Of a stretch of 64,000 bases of DNA, positions 17,101 to 25,170 are shown piece after piece. Every line of letters starts with the position of its first letter. Positions within the stretch are counted from its first letter, which is position 1. Source of the DNA: Enterocloster clostridioformis (GTDB lineage Bacteria > Bacillota > Clostridia > Lachnospirales > Lachnospiraceae). Both the position numbers and the translations under genes were made by a program. The notes under the pieces were generated by a model. The model was not told the DNA's origin, searched no databases, and saw nothing but the letters and a program-made list of their open reading frames with translations. The stretch is from positions 1,736,001 to 1,800,000 of the forward strand of contig NZ_JAIWZC010000001.1 of assembly GCF_020297485.1 (NCBI RefSeq). The letters are read 5' to 3'.

Positions 17101-18129
17101 GGCGTGCTGGCCTATACCGGGCTGAAGGTTGAGACGAACACGGAATATACTCCGCAAGGTCTGGAGATGATTCTTGGACGATACGCTTTTCAGTGCCGGA
17201 TCGACGAAAAAGCGTTTGTCCACGGCAGGGGACACCGAAAGACCAGGGAGCAGAGATATTACGAGAAGCTGAAAGAATACACGGAGAAACTGAAAGAATA
17301 TGTGAAAAAGATCCGGATCTGCGGTCCGGAACGCAACAGCTATTCCAAAACGGACCATGATGCCACGTTTATGCGGATGAAAAAGGACTACATGGGAAAC
17401 GACCAGCTGCTCCCGGCATATAACATTCAGATCGGGGCAGCGGATGAATATATAGCGGTCATCGACGTGAAGCAGTACCGCTCGGATATGGACTGCTTTG
17501 TGCCGTTGATGGAGAAATTTAGGGAACTGTATGGGTTTTACCCGAAATATCCGGTAGCAGATGCGGGATACGGCTCGTACAACAATTATATTTATTGTCA
17601 GGAACACGGGATGGAAAAGTACATGAAATTTCCGATGTACAAAAAAGAGACAAAAGATAAAGAATATCATGAGAACCCGTTTCGTGCGGTGAACTTTAAG
17701 CCGGGCCCGGATGGGACCCTGATGTGCCCATGGGGAAAGAAGTTCCATTTTGCATACAGGAAAGCAGTAAAAGGGAACCGATATGGACGCCAGGAAGAGT
17801 ACTATACATGTGAGGACTGTGGAGGATGTCCTTATAAGGAACAATGTAAAAAGACAGATAAGAACCGTATGGTGTGTATGAACCGGGAGCTGAGCTGTAT
17901 GCACCAGGAAGTAGTCGAAAACCTGGAAAGTATCCAGGGAGCGCTGCTGCGGATGAACCGTTCGATACAAGCGGAAGGGACGTTTGGAATCATAAAGTAT
18001 GACCAATGGTACAAACGTGTGGTAAGAAGAAAGCTAAACCGAGTGAGTCTGGAAATATATTTGGTATCAATAGGCCATAATCTCTATAAATTCAGGAATA
18101 AAAAGAAAAGGGCTGCTGTTGCGGCATAA
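17014..18129 (+). pseudogene. IS1182-family transposase, 5'-truncated
   Basis: The frame from about residue 35 onward matches the catalytic and C-terminal part of IS1182 transposases: ERNSYSKTDHDATFMRMK, VADAGYGSYNNY, the zinc-like CEDCGGCPYKEQC and AEGTFGIIKYDQWYKR. The N-terminal HTH part (over 150 residues) is missing and the first 30 residues do not fit the family. Transposition competence is lost. Confidence 0.82.
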
Positions 18130-18329
18130 AAAAGAAGGGCCCGCTTTCTATGGGGGTAAGGGGGAGGTATATGCTTTTTTAGGAAAGTAACAGACTTCTG
18201 GATCAAAAAGTGGGAGGGCTGTGGGAAATAGAGTCCATCTACTCGAGAGTATGAAAGTTTTTCTGTAAATAGCTATTAAGCATTAGGTCTTCTATGATAA
18301 AATCTATTATCATAAGGAGGCCTATTATT

Positions 18330-19574
18330 ATGGCAAGAAGAGAAAAACAGCCCGTACACAAAGTAGTCATGACGGAGGGGAAAAGGAACATCGTCCATCA
18401 GCTCCTGGAAGAGTATGACATCCAGACTGCGGAGGATATCCAGGAAGCCCTCAAAGACCTGCTGGGGAGCACCCTGAAGGAGATGATGGAAGCGGAGATG
18501 GATGAGCATCTCGGCTATGGGAGGTCAGAACGGTCGGATTCGGATGATTACCGCAATGGCTACAAGCCCAAGCGGATCAACAGCAGCTTCGGGAGCATGG
18601 ACATCCAGGTGCCCCAGGACAGGAAGTCCACGTTTGAACCCCAGGTGGTAAGAAAGCGCCAGAAGGACATTTCCGGCATTGACCAGAAGATCATATCCAT
18701 GTATGCAAAAGGCATGACAACCCGCCAAATCTCGGATACCTTGATGGACATTTATGGTTTTGAGGCTTCGGAAGGGTTCATCTCGGACGTGACGGACAAG
18801 ATACTGCCGCAGATTGAAGACTGGCAGAACCGCCCGCTGGAGGAAGTCTATCCCGTGGTCTACATCGACGCAATCCATTATTCCGTGCGGGAGGACGGGG
18901 TAATCCGCAAGCTTGCCGCCTATGTCATCCTCGGCCTTACGCTGGAAGGTAAAAAGGAAGTCCTGAGCATACAGATCGGGGAGAATGAAAGCTCCAAGTA
19001 CTGGCTCTGCGTTCTGAACGAGTTGAAGAACCGCGGTGTGAAGGATATCCTCATTCTCTGCTCGGACGGGCTCACGGGCATTAAGGAAGCCATAACGGCG
19101 GCATTCCCGAAGACGGAGCAGCAGCGCTGCATCGTACATATGGTACGGAACACGCTGAAATACGTCTCCGACAAGGACCGGAAAGCATTTGCCACGGACC
19201 TGAAAACCATCTACCATGCCGCAAACGAGGAAAAGGCGCTGGAGGCGCTGGAGAAGGTGACGGAAAAGTGGACGCCAAAGTACCCCAACTCAATGAAACG
19301 CTGGCATGACAACTGGGATGTGGTATCCCCCATCTTCAAGTTTTCCATGGAGGTCAGGAAGGTGATCTATACTACCAACGCGATCGAGAGCCTCAACTCT
19401 ACCTACCGGAAGCTCAACCGCCAGCGGAGCGTGTTCCCGGGCAGCACGGCGCTCTTAAAGGCTCTGTACCTGGCCACGTTCGAGGCGACGAAGAAGTGGA
19501 CCATGCCCATCCGCAACTGGGGGCAGGTCTATGGGGAACTGTCCATTATGTACGAAGGCAGACTGCCGGAATAA
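18330..19574 (+). CDS. IS256-family (mutator-type) transposase
   Basis: About 414 aa from the ATG at 18330, chosen for AAGGAGG upstream. Motifs of the family are present: EMDEHLGYGRSER near the N-terminus, the DDE residues in VVYIDAIHYSV, CSDGLTGIKEAI and YTTNAIESLNS, and RCIVHMVRN. Full length, no frameshift. Confidence 0.96.
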   Translation: MARREKQPVHKVVMTEGKRNIVHQLLEEYDIQTAEDIQEALKDLLGSTLKEMMEAEMDEHLGYGRSERSDSDDYRNGYKPKRINSSFGSMDIQVPQDRKSTFEPQVVRKRQKDISGIDQKIISMYAKGMTTRQISDTLMDIYGFEASEGFISDVTDKILPQIEDWQNRPLEEVYPVVYIDAIHYSVREDGVIRKLAAYVILGLTLEGKKEVLSIQIGENESSKYWLCVLNELKNRGVKDILILCSDGLTGIKEAITAAFPKTEQQRCIVHMVRNTLKYVSDKDRKAFATDLKTIYHAANEEKALEALEKVTEKWTPKYPNSMKRWHDNWDVVSPIFKFSMEVRKVIYTTNAIESLNSTYRKLNRQRSVFPGSTALLKALYLATFEATKKWTMPIRNWGQVYGELSIMYEGRLPE

Positions 19575-19619
19575 GAGCGCACAGGCATAGGTGTACACCT
19601 ATCCGGAAAGGAGCTTTCC

Positions 19620-19832
19620 ATGTATGGATTTTCAAAATACGATGCTCAGGACAGGTACGACAGCTATAATACTGTACAGGTGAAGTTAAAACTGAATATG
19701 AAGACAGATGCAGATATCCTGGCCTGGGTCAGACAGCACAAATATGGCAGGGACACTTCCGTCCAAGGGGCCATCAAGGCCCTGATACGGGAAGACATCG
19801 CCAGAGGCCAGGCCGATGGGACACAAGGTTAA
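19620..19832 (+). CDS. Small ribbon-helix-helix-like passenger protein of the IS256 element
   Basis: A 70-aa protein 45 bp after the transposase, with GGAAAGGAG upstream. TVQVKLKLNMKTDADILAWV followed by SVQGAIKALIREDIA resembles a ribbon-helix-helix DNA-binding fold (strand then two helices). It may repress the transposase or be an antitoxin. Tail-to-tail overlap of 4 bp with the opposing gene. The same gene occurs in the second copy. Confidence 0.65.
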   Translation: MYGFSKYDAQDRYDSYNTVQVKLKLNMKTDADILAWVRQHKYGRDTSVQGAIKALIREDIARGQADGTQG

Positions 19833-20104
19833 TCCCTCTGCATTTTACATTCGTTGGCTGTCTGCAGCTCTGACAGGGATTCCATGATAGACAGGTAATC
19901 GATCCCCTCCACAACAGTCCCTGTGCCAGGGTCAAACAGTTCATCGTCTGCGGTGGCTTTCGGGTCATAGGATTTCAGTTCACTGTCATACCAGCTATAG
20001 ATATCACTGTATAAGTCGGCTGCATGATCCAGCAGGGACTGCAGTCCATTGATCTTTGCCCTGATATCTTCAGGTACAAAGGGATCGTCTGTTTTTAGCT
20101 TCAT
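19829..20104 (-). CDS. Acidic passenger protein of the IS256 element, unknown function
   Basis: A 91-aa acidic protein from the ATG at 20104, preceded by AGGAGG. It is helical with aspartate-rich stretches (YDPKATADDELFDPGTG). I do not recognise a family. It converges on the ribbon-helix-helix gene inside the element ends and is conserved intact in both copies, so it likely travels with the element. Confidence 0.65.
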   Translation of the reverse strand: MKLKTDDPFVPEDIRAKINGLQSLLDHAADLYSDIYSWYDSELKSYDPKATADDELFDPGTGTVVEGIDYLSIMESLSELQTANECKMQRD

Positions 20105-20292
20105 GGCACACCTCCTGATGTTTTCCTGTAAGAAGTGTACCATAATTTGATGGGATTTTCCAATACATCTTGACAGAATCCAAAAGCATCCGTATAGTAA
20201 AGGTAGGTGGTCACGACATCCACCTACCTTTCTCATTAACTTATCATAGAAGATCTCAATTTACAGACTTTTTTTCATACTCTCATCTACTC

Positions 20293-20885
20293 TATTTCTT
20301 CACAGCCCCATCGAAGGTTGCAACCTCTACATATAATCCCATATGCTATACTGCTTTGTTTTCTCTACGTTTTTATAGATTGTTTTATAATTTTTTTCCT
20401 GTCCCTGTTCTTTCACATATCTACTTATGATTTGCTCATTCCCATGTTCACTCACCGTTGCTACGTAATAGCCATCTGTCCAGAATTCTCCTCCCCACAA
20501 TTTTTTCTTCACTTGTGGACATTTCGCGAACACCTCCCGGGCTATGATGCTCTTCACTATTTGGATGATTTTTTTTGGACTATATGCAGGCACTGACTGG
20601 ATAAGAAAATGTATATGGTCTTTATCTGTACCTACTTCCAAAAATCTTATTTCATACCTTTCCTGAATTCCCTCACACGTTTCTTTGATTACCCTATCTA
20701 CATCTTCATCTATTACTACTCTTCTATATTTTGCTGGACATACGAAATGATACATGAGTACTGATACATTGTGTGACTTGCGTATTGTTTCACTCATCGC
20801 ACAATTTCTCCTTTCCTTTTTCCTCTAGTATATCACTTCCTCCATGTCTTGAAAAAGTTTGTTACGCAGCAAGCTGCGGGGAATT
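20293..20885 (-). mobile_element. IS200-type element
   Basis: A single HUH transposase flanked by hairpins: CGCAG-CAAG-CTGCG near 20863-20876 with GGTTTAATTC beside it, and AGGTTGCAACCT near 20312-20323. IS200/IS605 elements have such subterminal hairpins and no inverted-repeat ends or target duplication. Exact ends are uncertain. It adjoins the 3' end of the next gene. Confidence 0.75.
20327..20797 (-). CDS. tnpA: IS200/IS605-family transposase TnpA
   Basis: A 156-aa Y1 HUH transposase. It has the metal-binding DHIHFLIQS motif (HxH variant) and the catalytic tyrosine region GEFWTDGYYVATV. Length is normal for IS200. No tnpB accompanies it. Confidence 0.95.
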   Translation of the reverse strand: MSETIRKSHNVSVLMYHFVCPAKYRRVVIDEDVDRVIKETCEGIQERYEIRFLEVGTDKDHIHFLIQSVPAYSPKKIIQIVKSIIAREVFAKCPQVKKKLWGGEFWTDGYYVATVSEHGNEQIISRYVKEQGQEKNYKTIYKNVEKTKQYSIWDYM

Positions 20886-21159
20886 AAACCCTCTTTTTGA
20901 TTAAACCTTCTTTTTGATTAAACATTTCATCCAACAGCTTACTCCGGGCTGACATATAATCTTTCTGCGTCTCTCCTCCGTCTATCAGGAAATACCGCTT
21001 TCCAGAGAGGAACTCTTTCAAATCCACTTCAGGAACCTTATATTTCCCGGCAAGATTTTTAAGTTCATCCTTTAGTCCCATTTGACGCAACTTACTGGCT
21101 GTCTCGTTAAAATCTTGAATATTCTTAACCTTTTTATATAATTTTTCTATCATTGTCAT
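20884..21159 (-). CDS. Hypothetical accessory-module protein
   Basis: A 91-aa, mainly helical charged protein with no recognised domain. It is the last gene of the minus-strand module, and the IS200 element starts at its stop codon. The 3' end holds an imperfect 17-bp tandem repeat (CTTTTTGATTAAAC on the plus strand, twice), so the native C-terminus may be altered. Function unknown. Confidence 0.55.
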   Translation of the reverse strand: MTMIEKLYKKVKNIQDFNETASKLRQMGLKDELKNLAGKYKVPEVDLKEFLSGKRYFLIDGGETQKDYMSARSKLLDEMFNQKEGLIKKRV

Positions 21160-21209
21160 ACTCCTTTAAATTCAGCCGGAGAATTCACCATTCCCCGGCT
21201 ATACTGACT

Positions 21210-21629
21210 TTATGCAGCATTATCTATGCTATCCAACTCTTCATCTCCGGAACTTTCTGCCTGCTCCATCTTTCCTTCTCCTTTCCGCTCGTCCTCTTCC
21301 TGTTCCATCAACGCCAATAACGCCAAAATCATTCCCTTACACCAGCTATTGTTCCATTTATCAATGAACATCTGGATTTCTTCTACCACTTGTTCCCATT
21401 CCTCTTCAGTAAGTTCTCTGCCGCAATACTTCTTATAGAATCCATAGCTTTCCTGCATTGCGCTATTATAATCAACCAAAAGTGCCTGGTCCAATCCTCC
21501 AATCAGCGCCAGAAATAGTGGTTCCCCCTGGTAGACATCATCCAGCGATTCTAAAGGCAGCGGTTGAGTACCATTAAGAAACACAAACATATCATTGAAC
21601 AGATTTTTTACTAACATAAGATGGTCCAT
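21210..21629 (-). CDS. Hypothetical acidic protein
   Basis: A 139-aa acidic protein with a hydrophobic middle (WCKGMILALLALMEQ) and a C-terminal acidic tail. No family recognised. It lies 50 bp after the preceding module gene and 11 bp before the next, so is likely co-transcribed with the CxxC protein. Confidence 0.55.
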   Translation of the reverse strand: MDHLMLVKNLFNDMFVFLNGTQPLPLESLDDVYQGEPLFLALIGGLDQALLVDYNSAMQESYGFYKKYCGRELTEEEWEQVVEEIQMFIDKWNNSWCKGMILALLALMEQEEDERKGEGKMEQAESSGDEELDSIDNAA

Positions 21630-21640
21630 TCTTTTCCTCC

Positions 21641-22426
21641 TTATGAAGCCTTCAAATCACCGATTCTTAACTGGCCAACAATCTGCGGGCTATTTTTTTT
21701 CGATTTCCTATTTGATGGCCGGCGCTTTCTTTTCAAAATACGCCTTTTACAGTTAGCCAGGTCATCATACAGGCTTTCCTGGAAGCTCACTCTCTTCATC
21801 TGCAAGTAGGCATCTTCGCAAATCGCTTCTTCCAAACTTTGTACATGACACAAGAGACGGTAAGCCTCACTGTTTTCTTTGTCCTCATTATCCAAATGTT
21901 GGATATGGTCTGCTAACCATAAATAATCCTTATTATTTCGGTATTCTTCAAGCGCACGAATTGCGGATTCTTTAATTTGCTGGCAATTCGCCATGTAATC
22001 CACATCCATAACCGGAGGAAGGGGAGCATAATAACATTCTGGGTAATCTGCCTCAACGAAGGTATTCTCAATCTGCCTCATCATTGCTTCTATTCCACTG
22101 CGCAGTCGATTTAAATATTCTCCGTCAGGCACATCCGCCTCCGGGCACCCCCTTATTTTCCACATATTCCACCGGTCATACAGAGTTTGAAGCCTTTCCC
22201 CAAATTCGTCCGCCAGCCTTTCGTAGTCTGCCTCCTCCATCTTCCCTCCTTTCCAGTTTGGACAAACCAAAGCTTCCAGTTTCTCATCGCTGATGATAAA
22301 GCCGCATATAAACCCGCTTCTTTGTACGGTGCAGCCATAACGGTAGCGTCCACTCAGCCTTCCTTCTGTTTCCTCTTTTTTATTCAGATCAATATTGTGG
22401 CAGTTCCTACACGATTGTTTTTTCAT
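21641..22426 (-). CDS. Hypothetical protein with N-terminal cysteine cluster
   Basis: A 261-aa protein starting with CRNCH and further cysteines at about 32, 41 and 55, a plausible small metal-binding domain. The rest is helical, ending in a basic KRRILKRKRRPSNRKSKK tail. No catalytic motif seen. Its place just after the PAPS-reductase-like gene suggests joint function, but none can be assigned. Confidence 0.55.
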   Translation of the reverse strand: MKKQSCRNCHNIDLNKKEETEGRLSGRYRYGCTVQRSGFICGFIISDEKLEALVCPNWKGGKMEEADYERLADEFGERLQTLYDRWNMWKIRGCPEADVPDGEYLNRLRSGIEAMMRQIENTFVEADYPECYYAPLPPVMDVDYMANCQQIKESAIRALEEYRNNKDYLWLADHIQHLDNEDKENSEAYRLLCHVQSLEEAICEDAYLQMKRVSFQESLYDDLANCKRRILKRKRRPSNRKSKKNSPQIVGQLRIGDLKAS

Positions 22427-22532
22427 TTGGTCCTCCTTCTTTCGTTATACGTACATTACGGCCGTATTGGGTGCTTACGTGCAATACGTTTTACTCCACT
22501 CATTGATGTCTTTTACGAACCCAGTGAAGTGA

Positions 22533-23414
22533 CTAAGCCGCCATGTCGATAAAATCCTTTAGCTCCATCTGACCTGCAACCTGTTTATCTGTTTTTTCAT
22601 TTCCATACATCCACCAGCGGAACACACTCTCACCATCCTTCCAGTTTCCCTTAGATTTTCCACTGGCGGTACGAGCCTTTACCATACGGTCAAAGGCTCT
22701 TATGTAAGCATCACGGTACTTGGGATATCGCTCAAATTCCCGTTCCCGGCTTCTTATGCTTGCCAGAGGGCAACCGATGCACCCAATCCTACAAAAGCCT
22801 TGGTCATACAGACAGCAATAAGGCACCTGATACTTACGGATAAAGCACCAGATGTCCTCCTCTGTCCAGTCGATGATGGGATTTAATATTCTTTTTCCCT
22901 TCAAGCTGCATATTTCTAATTTTCTACGGTCTTCCTCGTTATCACAATTTAGATAAATAGCCCCTTTCTTCTTATGAATCTCTAAGAAATCCCGGTTGGC
23001 TCTTTTCCTGCTTTCTTCCCAGCGGACTCCGGTCACCGTAAAGGCTCCCTCGCCCCCTCCTTCTTTCAGCACTTCACAACAGTAGCGTGCTGTACGCAGC
23101 GGCGGCATCTGCTTCTTGACAATCAAATCCCACATGGTCAGCTCCGGATACTCAACCTTGACATCTGGAAATGCCTCCCGTATAAACCGCACCAGCTCCG
23201 GAGGATCTACTGTTGTCAAATGATAATGTGCCTGAAACTTCACATGGGCCATCTTTGCAAGCACATAAAGCACAACACTGTCTTTTCCGCCGCTGAAGGC
23301 AAGGTAATAACCATCCTTATGATACCGGACCGCAGCATCTTCAAACATCTGAAACAACTGGATTGCCCGTTTTACCTTATCTGAAAAATCATCAAAAAGT
23401 CTGTATTGTTCCAT
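22533..23414 (-). CDS. PAPS-reductase/DndC-like PP-loop protein
   Basis: A 293-aa member of the phosphoadenosine phosphosulfate reductase family. SGGKDS at residues 41-46 is the ATP-pyrophosphatase loop. Cysteines at 112-113, 200-201, 208, 212 and 215 (GCIGCP) could bind a cluster or zinc. Many relatives on mobile elements, including DndC of DNA phosphorothioation, use this fold to activate substrates with ATP. No other dnd gene is visible, so the reaction is unknown. Confidence 0.82.
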   Translation of the reverse strand: MEQYRLFDDFSDKVKRAIQLFQMFEDAAVRYHKDGYYLAFSGGKDSVVLYVLAKMAHVKFQAHYHLTTVDPPELVRFIREAFPDVKVEYPELTMWDLIVKKQMPPLRTARYCCEVLKEGGGEGAFTVTGVRWEESRKRANRDFLEIHKKKGAIYLNCDNEEDRRKLEICSLKGKRILNPIIDWTEEDIWCFIRKYQVPYCCLYDQGFCRIGCIGCPLASIRSREREFERYPKYRDAYIRAFDRMVKARTASGKSKGNWKDGESVFRWWMYGNEKTDKQVAGQMELKDFIDMAA

Positions 23415-23580
23415 TCTCTCCCGTCCTTCGCAATTATTCTGCTATTGACGGAAAAGCCATTCTTTCCGGTGTGTCTTTTTACGCCGCTAACCGCTCTTCT
23501 TTCAAGGCCTCGGTCCGCAGTAACCTGGCCTTTAACGGCAACCAGGAGTTTTCTCCGGGAAATGAGGGAATGGAACCTTT

Positions 23581-23949
23581 TTAGATTTCAAATGGGATTG
23601 TTGCATACGCTATGGGCTTTATTTTAAGAATTTGTGCATTTAAAATACGCCGGTATGGACATATACGGTTTAATTCCTCTACCCAGTCTGAGAATATCAT
23701 TTCAATCTCCAGGTCCAGATCATCATGCTCCAAACGCAGCAGGATATATTTATAAGCCTTTCGGTAATTTCCCCGCACAGTTACATAGGAATACTCTACT
23801 TCATATAACGGAGCTGTCAGCCGTCCTGTCAGGAACTGTGTAGGGTGGAGCTTTTTGATGAATTCCCGGTACTCTTCTGTTGCCGGAAGATTCCCTCCAA
23901 CCCCAATCTCTGCAAACGAGGCGATATCTGCAAATTTATGAATATGCAT
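23581..23949 (-). CDS. Hypothetical protein of the accessory module
   Basis: A 122-aa protein of mixed beta/alpha character. It includes LEHDDLDLEIEMIFSDWVEEL. No family recognised. It lies between the DUF5688 and PP-loop genes on the same strand. A 166-bp gene-free gap follows it. Confidence 0.5.
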   Translation of the reverse strand: MHIHKFADIASFAEIGVGGNLPATEEYREFIKKLHPTQFLTGRLTAPLYEVEYSYVTVRGNYRKAYKYILLRLEHDDLDLEIEMIFSDWVEELNRICPYRRILNAQILKIKPIAYATIPFEI

Positions 23950-23978
23950 AAACCTCTCCTATCCTAATGAAAGTCACC

Positions 23979-24830
23979 TTAAATGCATATAACCTTATCC
24001 TCAGCGGAACAATATCTATATGCATGATTGGATAACCGTTCATCTGCCGGAACTTCCTCTGCATTAATGGACTGTATCAAATCCGCCAGTTCCTGAGAAA
24101 CTACAGCATCTTCAACACCCAGGGTCGGAAACAGAATCACTTCATCTACACTATAAGGAATGATTAAGAAATCCTTTCCCACATGTAATTCACAGTATCT
24201 CATGAGCCCGGGATAGAGTAAGACTTCGGCACCCCAAAAGTGAATCCGGTTTGTTAACACATACATCATGTCCGTTATTTTCATAAGCACTGGTGGATAC
24301 TTATTTACCATATTGACCAATGCTCTCTGATACAATTCCTCTTTGTCCACAGACCAATAGTTCAAATGTTTATTTGTTATCATTAAGGTTGCTGCTATTT
24401 CTTCTGTTTCTTCACATAATGATAAAAATATAACGGATAAATCCAGATATGGAATGTTTGGGATGTTCTCCAGCATAGAAGCGTTGTCGTGGGTATTTAC
24501 CAGTTTACACATGATTTTGTCTTTGATTTTCTCAAAACTCATATCATTTACAATCTCCTGCATACCAGCCGGTATATCTGGCGCCGATGCATAGCATTCC
24601 AGAATCTCATCAATAATCGCTTGAAGCCCTGTTCCTTTTTTGTAGCACTCAAAAAAATCTTTCAAGTGAATAGAGGGGCGAAACTGCTGCCCCTCTTTTT
24701 CAATGCACAACTGTGTCTGGACTATGCCATTGTTGATAACCGGTTTCAGAACATGCACATGGAAACCGGCCCCTAATCTTTTGGCTACTTCAGAGCTGAC
24801 AGCTTCGGCAAATTTTTCTAATGTCATCAT
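23979..24830 (-). CDS. DUF5688 family protein
   Basis: A 283-aa protein resembling DUF5688 proteins, frequent in Lachnospiraceae conjugative elements. It shows the family-type start (LEKFAEAVSSEVAKRLG) and a C-terminal block around HVGKDFLIIPYSVDEVILFP. Function unknown in the family. Its start overlaps the stop of the HTH gene by 4 bp. Confidence 0.78.
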   Translation of the reverse strand: MMTLEKFAEAVSSEVAKRLGAGFHVHVLKPVINNGIVQTQLCIEKEGQQFRPSIHLKDFFECYKKGTGLQAIIDEILECYASAPDIPAGMQEIVNDMSFEKIKDKIMCKLVNTHDNASMLENIPNIPYLDLSVIFLSLCEETEEIAATLMITNKHLNYWSVDKEELYQRALVNMVNKYPPVLMKITDMMYVLTNRIHFWGAEVLLYPGLMRYCELHVGKDFLIIPYSVDEVILFPTLGVEDAVVSQELADLIQSINAEEVPADERLSNHAYRYCSAEDKVICI

Positions 24831-25126
24831 GATGTGAATCTCCTTTTCAATTTAGAATTTCGTTTCACAGTGGAATGGTCACAGTTTAAAATATCTGCGA
24901 TAGCCTCTATACTGTAACCCTCGCTTCTCAGTTGCTGTATAACTTCTTTTCTCTCCTTTCTTGTTGACACCCGCACAATTTTGGGATGCTTCTTTTTTAA
25001 GATTTTTTGGGAAATCGGATTATTCAGGCCATGTTCATACAGAAACCGGGCCTCCCTTGCATTGACTCCCATTAAGATTGCAATGATAAGGCAATGATAT
25101 CCCTCCGGATTGTAAGAATCTCTCAT
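24827..25126 (-). CDS. Helix-turn-helix protein of the accessory module
   Basis: About 99 aa from the ATG at 25126, chosen for GGAGGG upstream; the longer frame starts at TTG inside the intron junction. The end, SIEAIADILNCDHSTVKRNSKLK, is a sigma-like HTH. The 3' end of a group II intron lies only 45 bp upstream, so the gene now follows the intron. Confidence 0.65.
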   Translation of the reverse strand: MRDSYNPEGYHCLIIAILMGVNAREARFLYEHGLNNPISQKILKKKHPKIVRVSTRKERKEVIQQLRSEGYSIEAIADILNCDHSTVKRNSKLKRRFTS

Positions 25127-25170
25127 CCGCTCCCTCCTTTCCGCCTTCTGGCTTCTTCCTCCTTTCTGCA

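Larger units (their letters stand above)
18245..20284 (+). mobile_element. IS256-family element with passenger genes, copy 1 (2,040 bp)
   Basis: Ends are GAGAGTATGAAA (18245) and its complement (ending 20284), with longer imperfect terminal repeats including TCTGTAAAT and TCTTCTATGATAA. An 8-bp target duplication, ATCTACTC, flanks it (18237-18244 and 20285-20292), as usual for IS256. It carries a transposase plus two small convergent genes. An apparently identical copy lies inverted at 59649-61688. It sits in the loop of a large hairpin at the end of the IS1182 remnant. Confidence 0.93.

Noticed and set aside
22533..23414. Complete DNA phosphorothioation (dnd) operon
   Set aside because: Only the DndC-like PP-loop protein is present; dndB, dndD and dndE-like genes are not seen.
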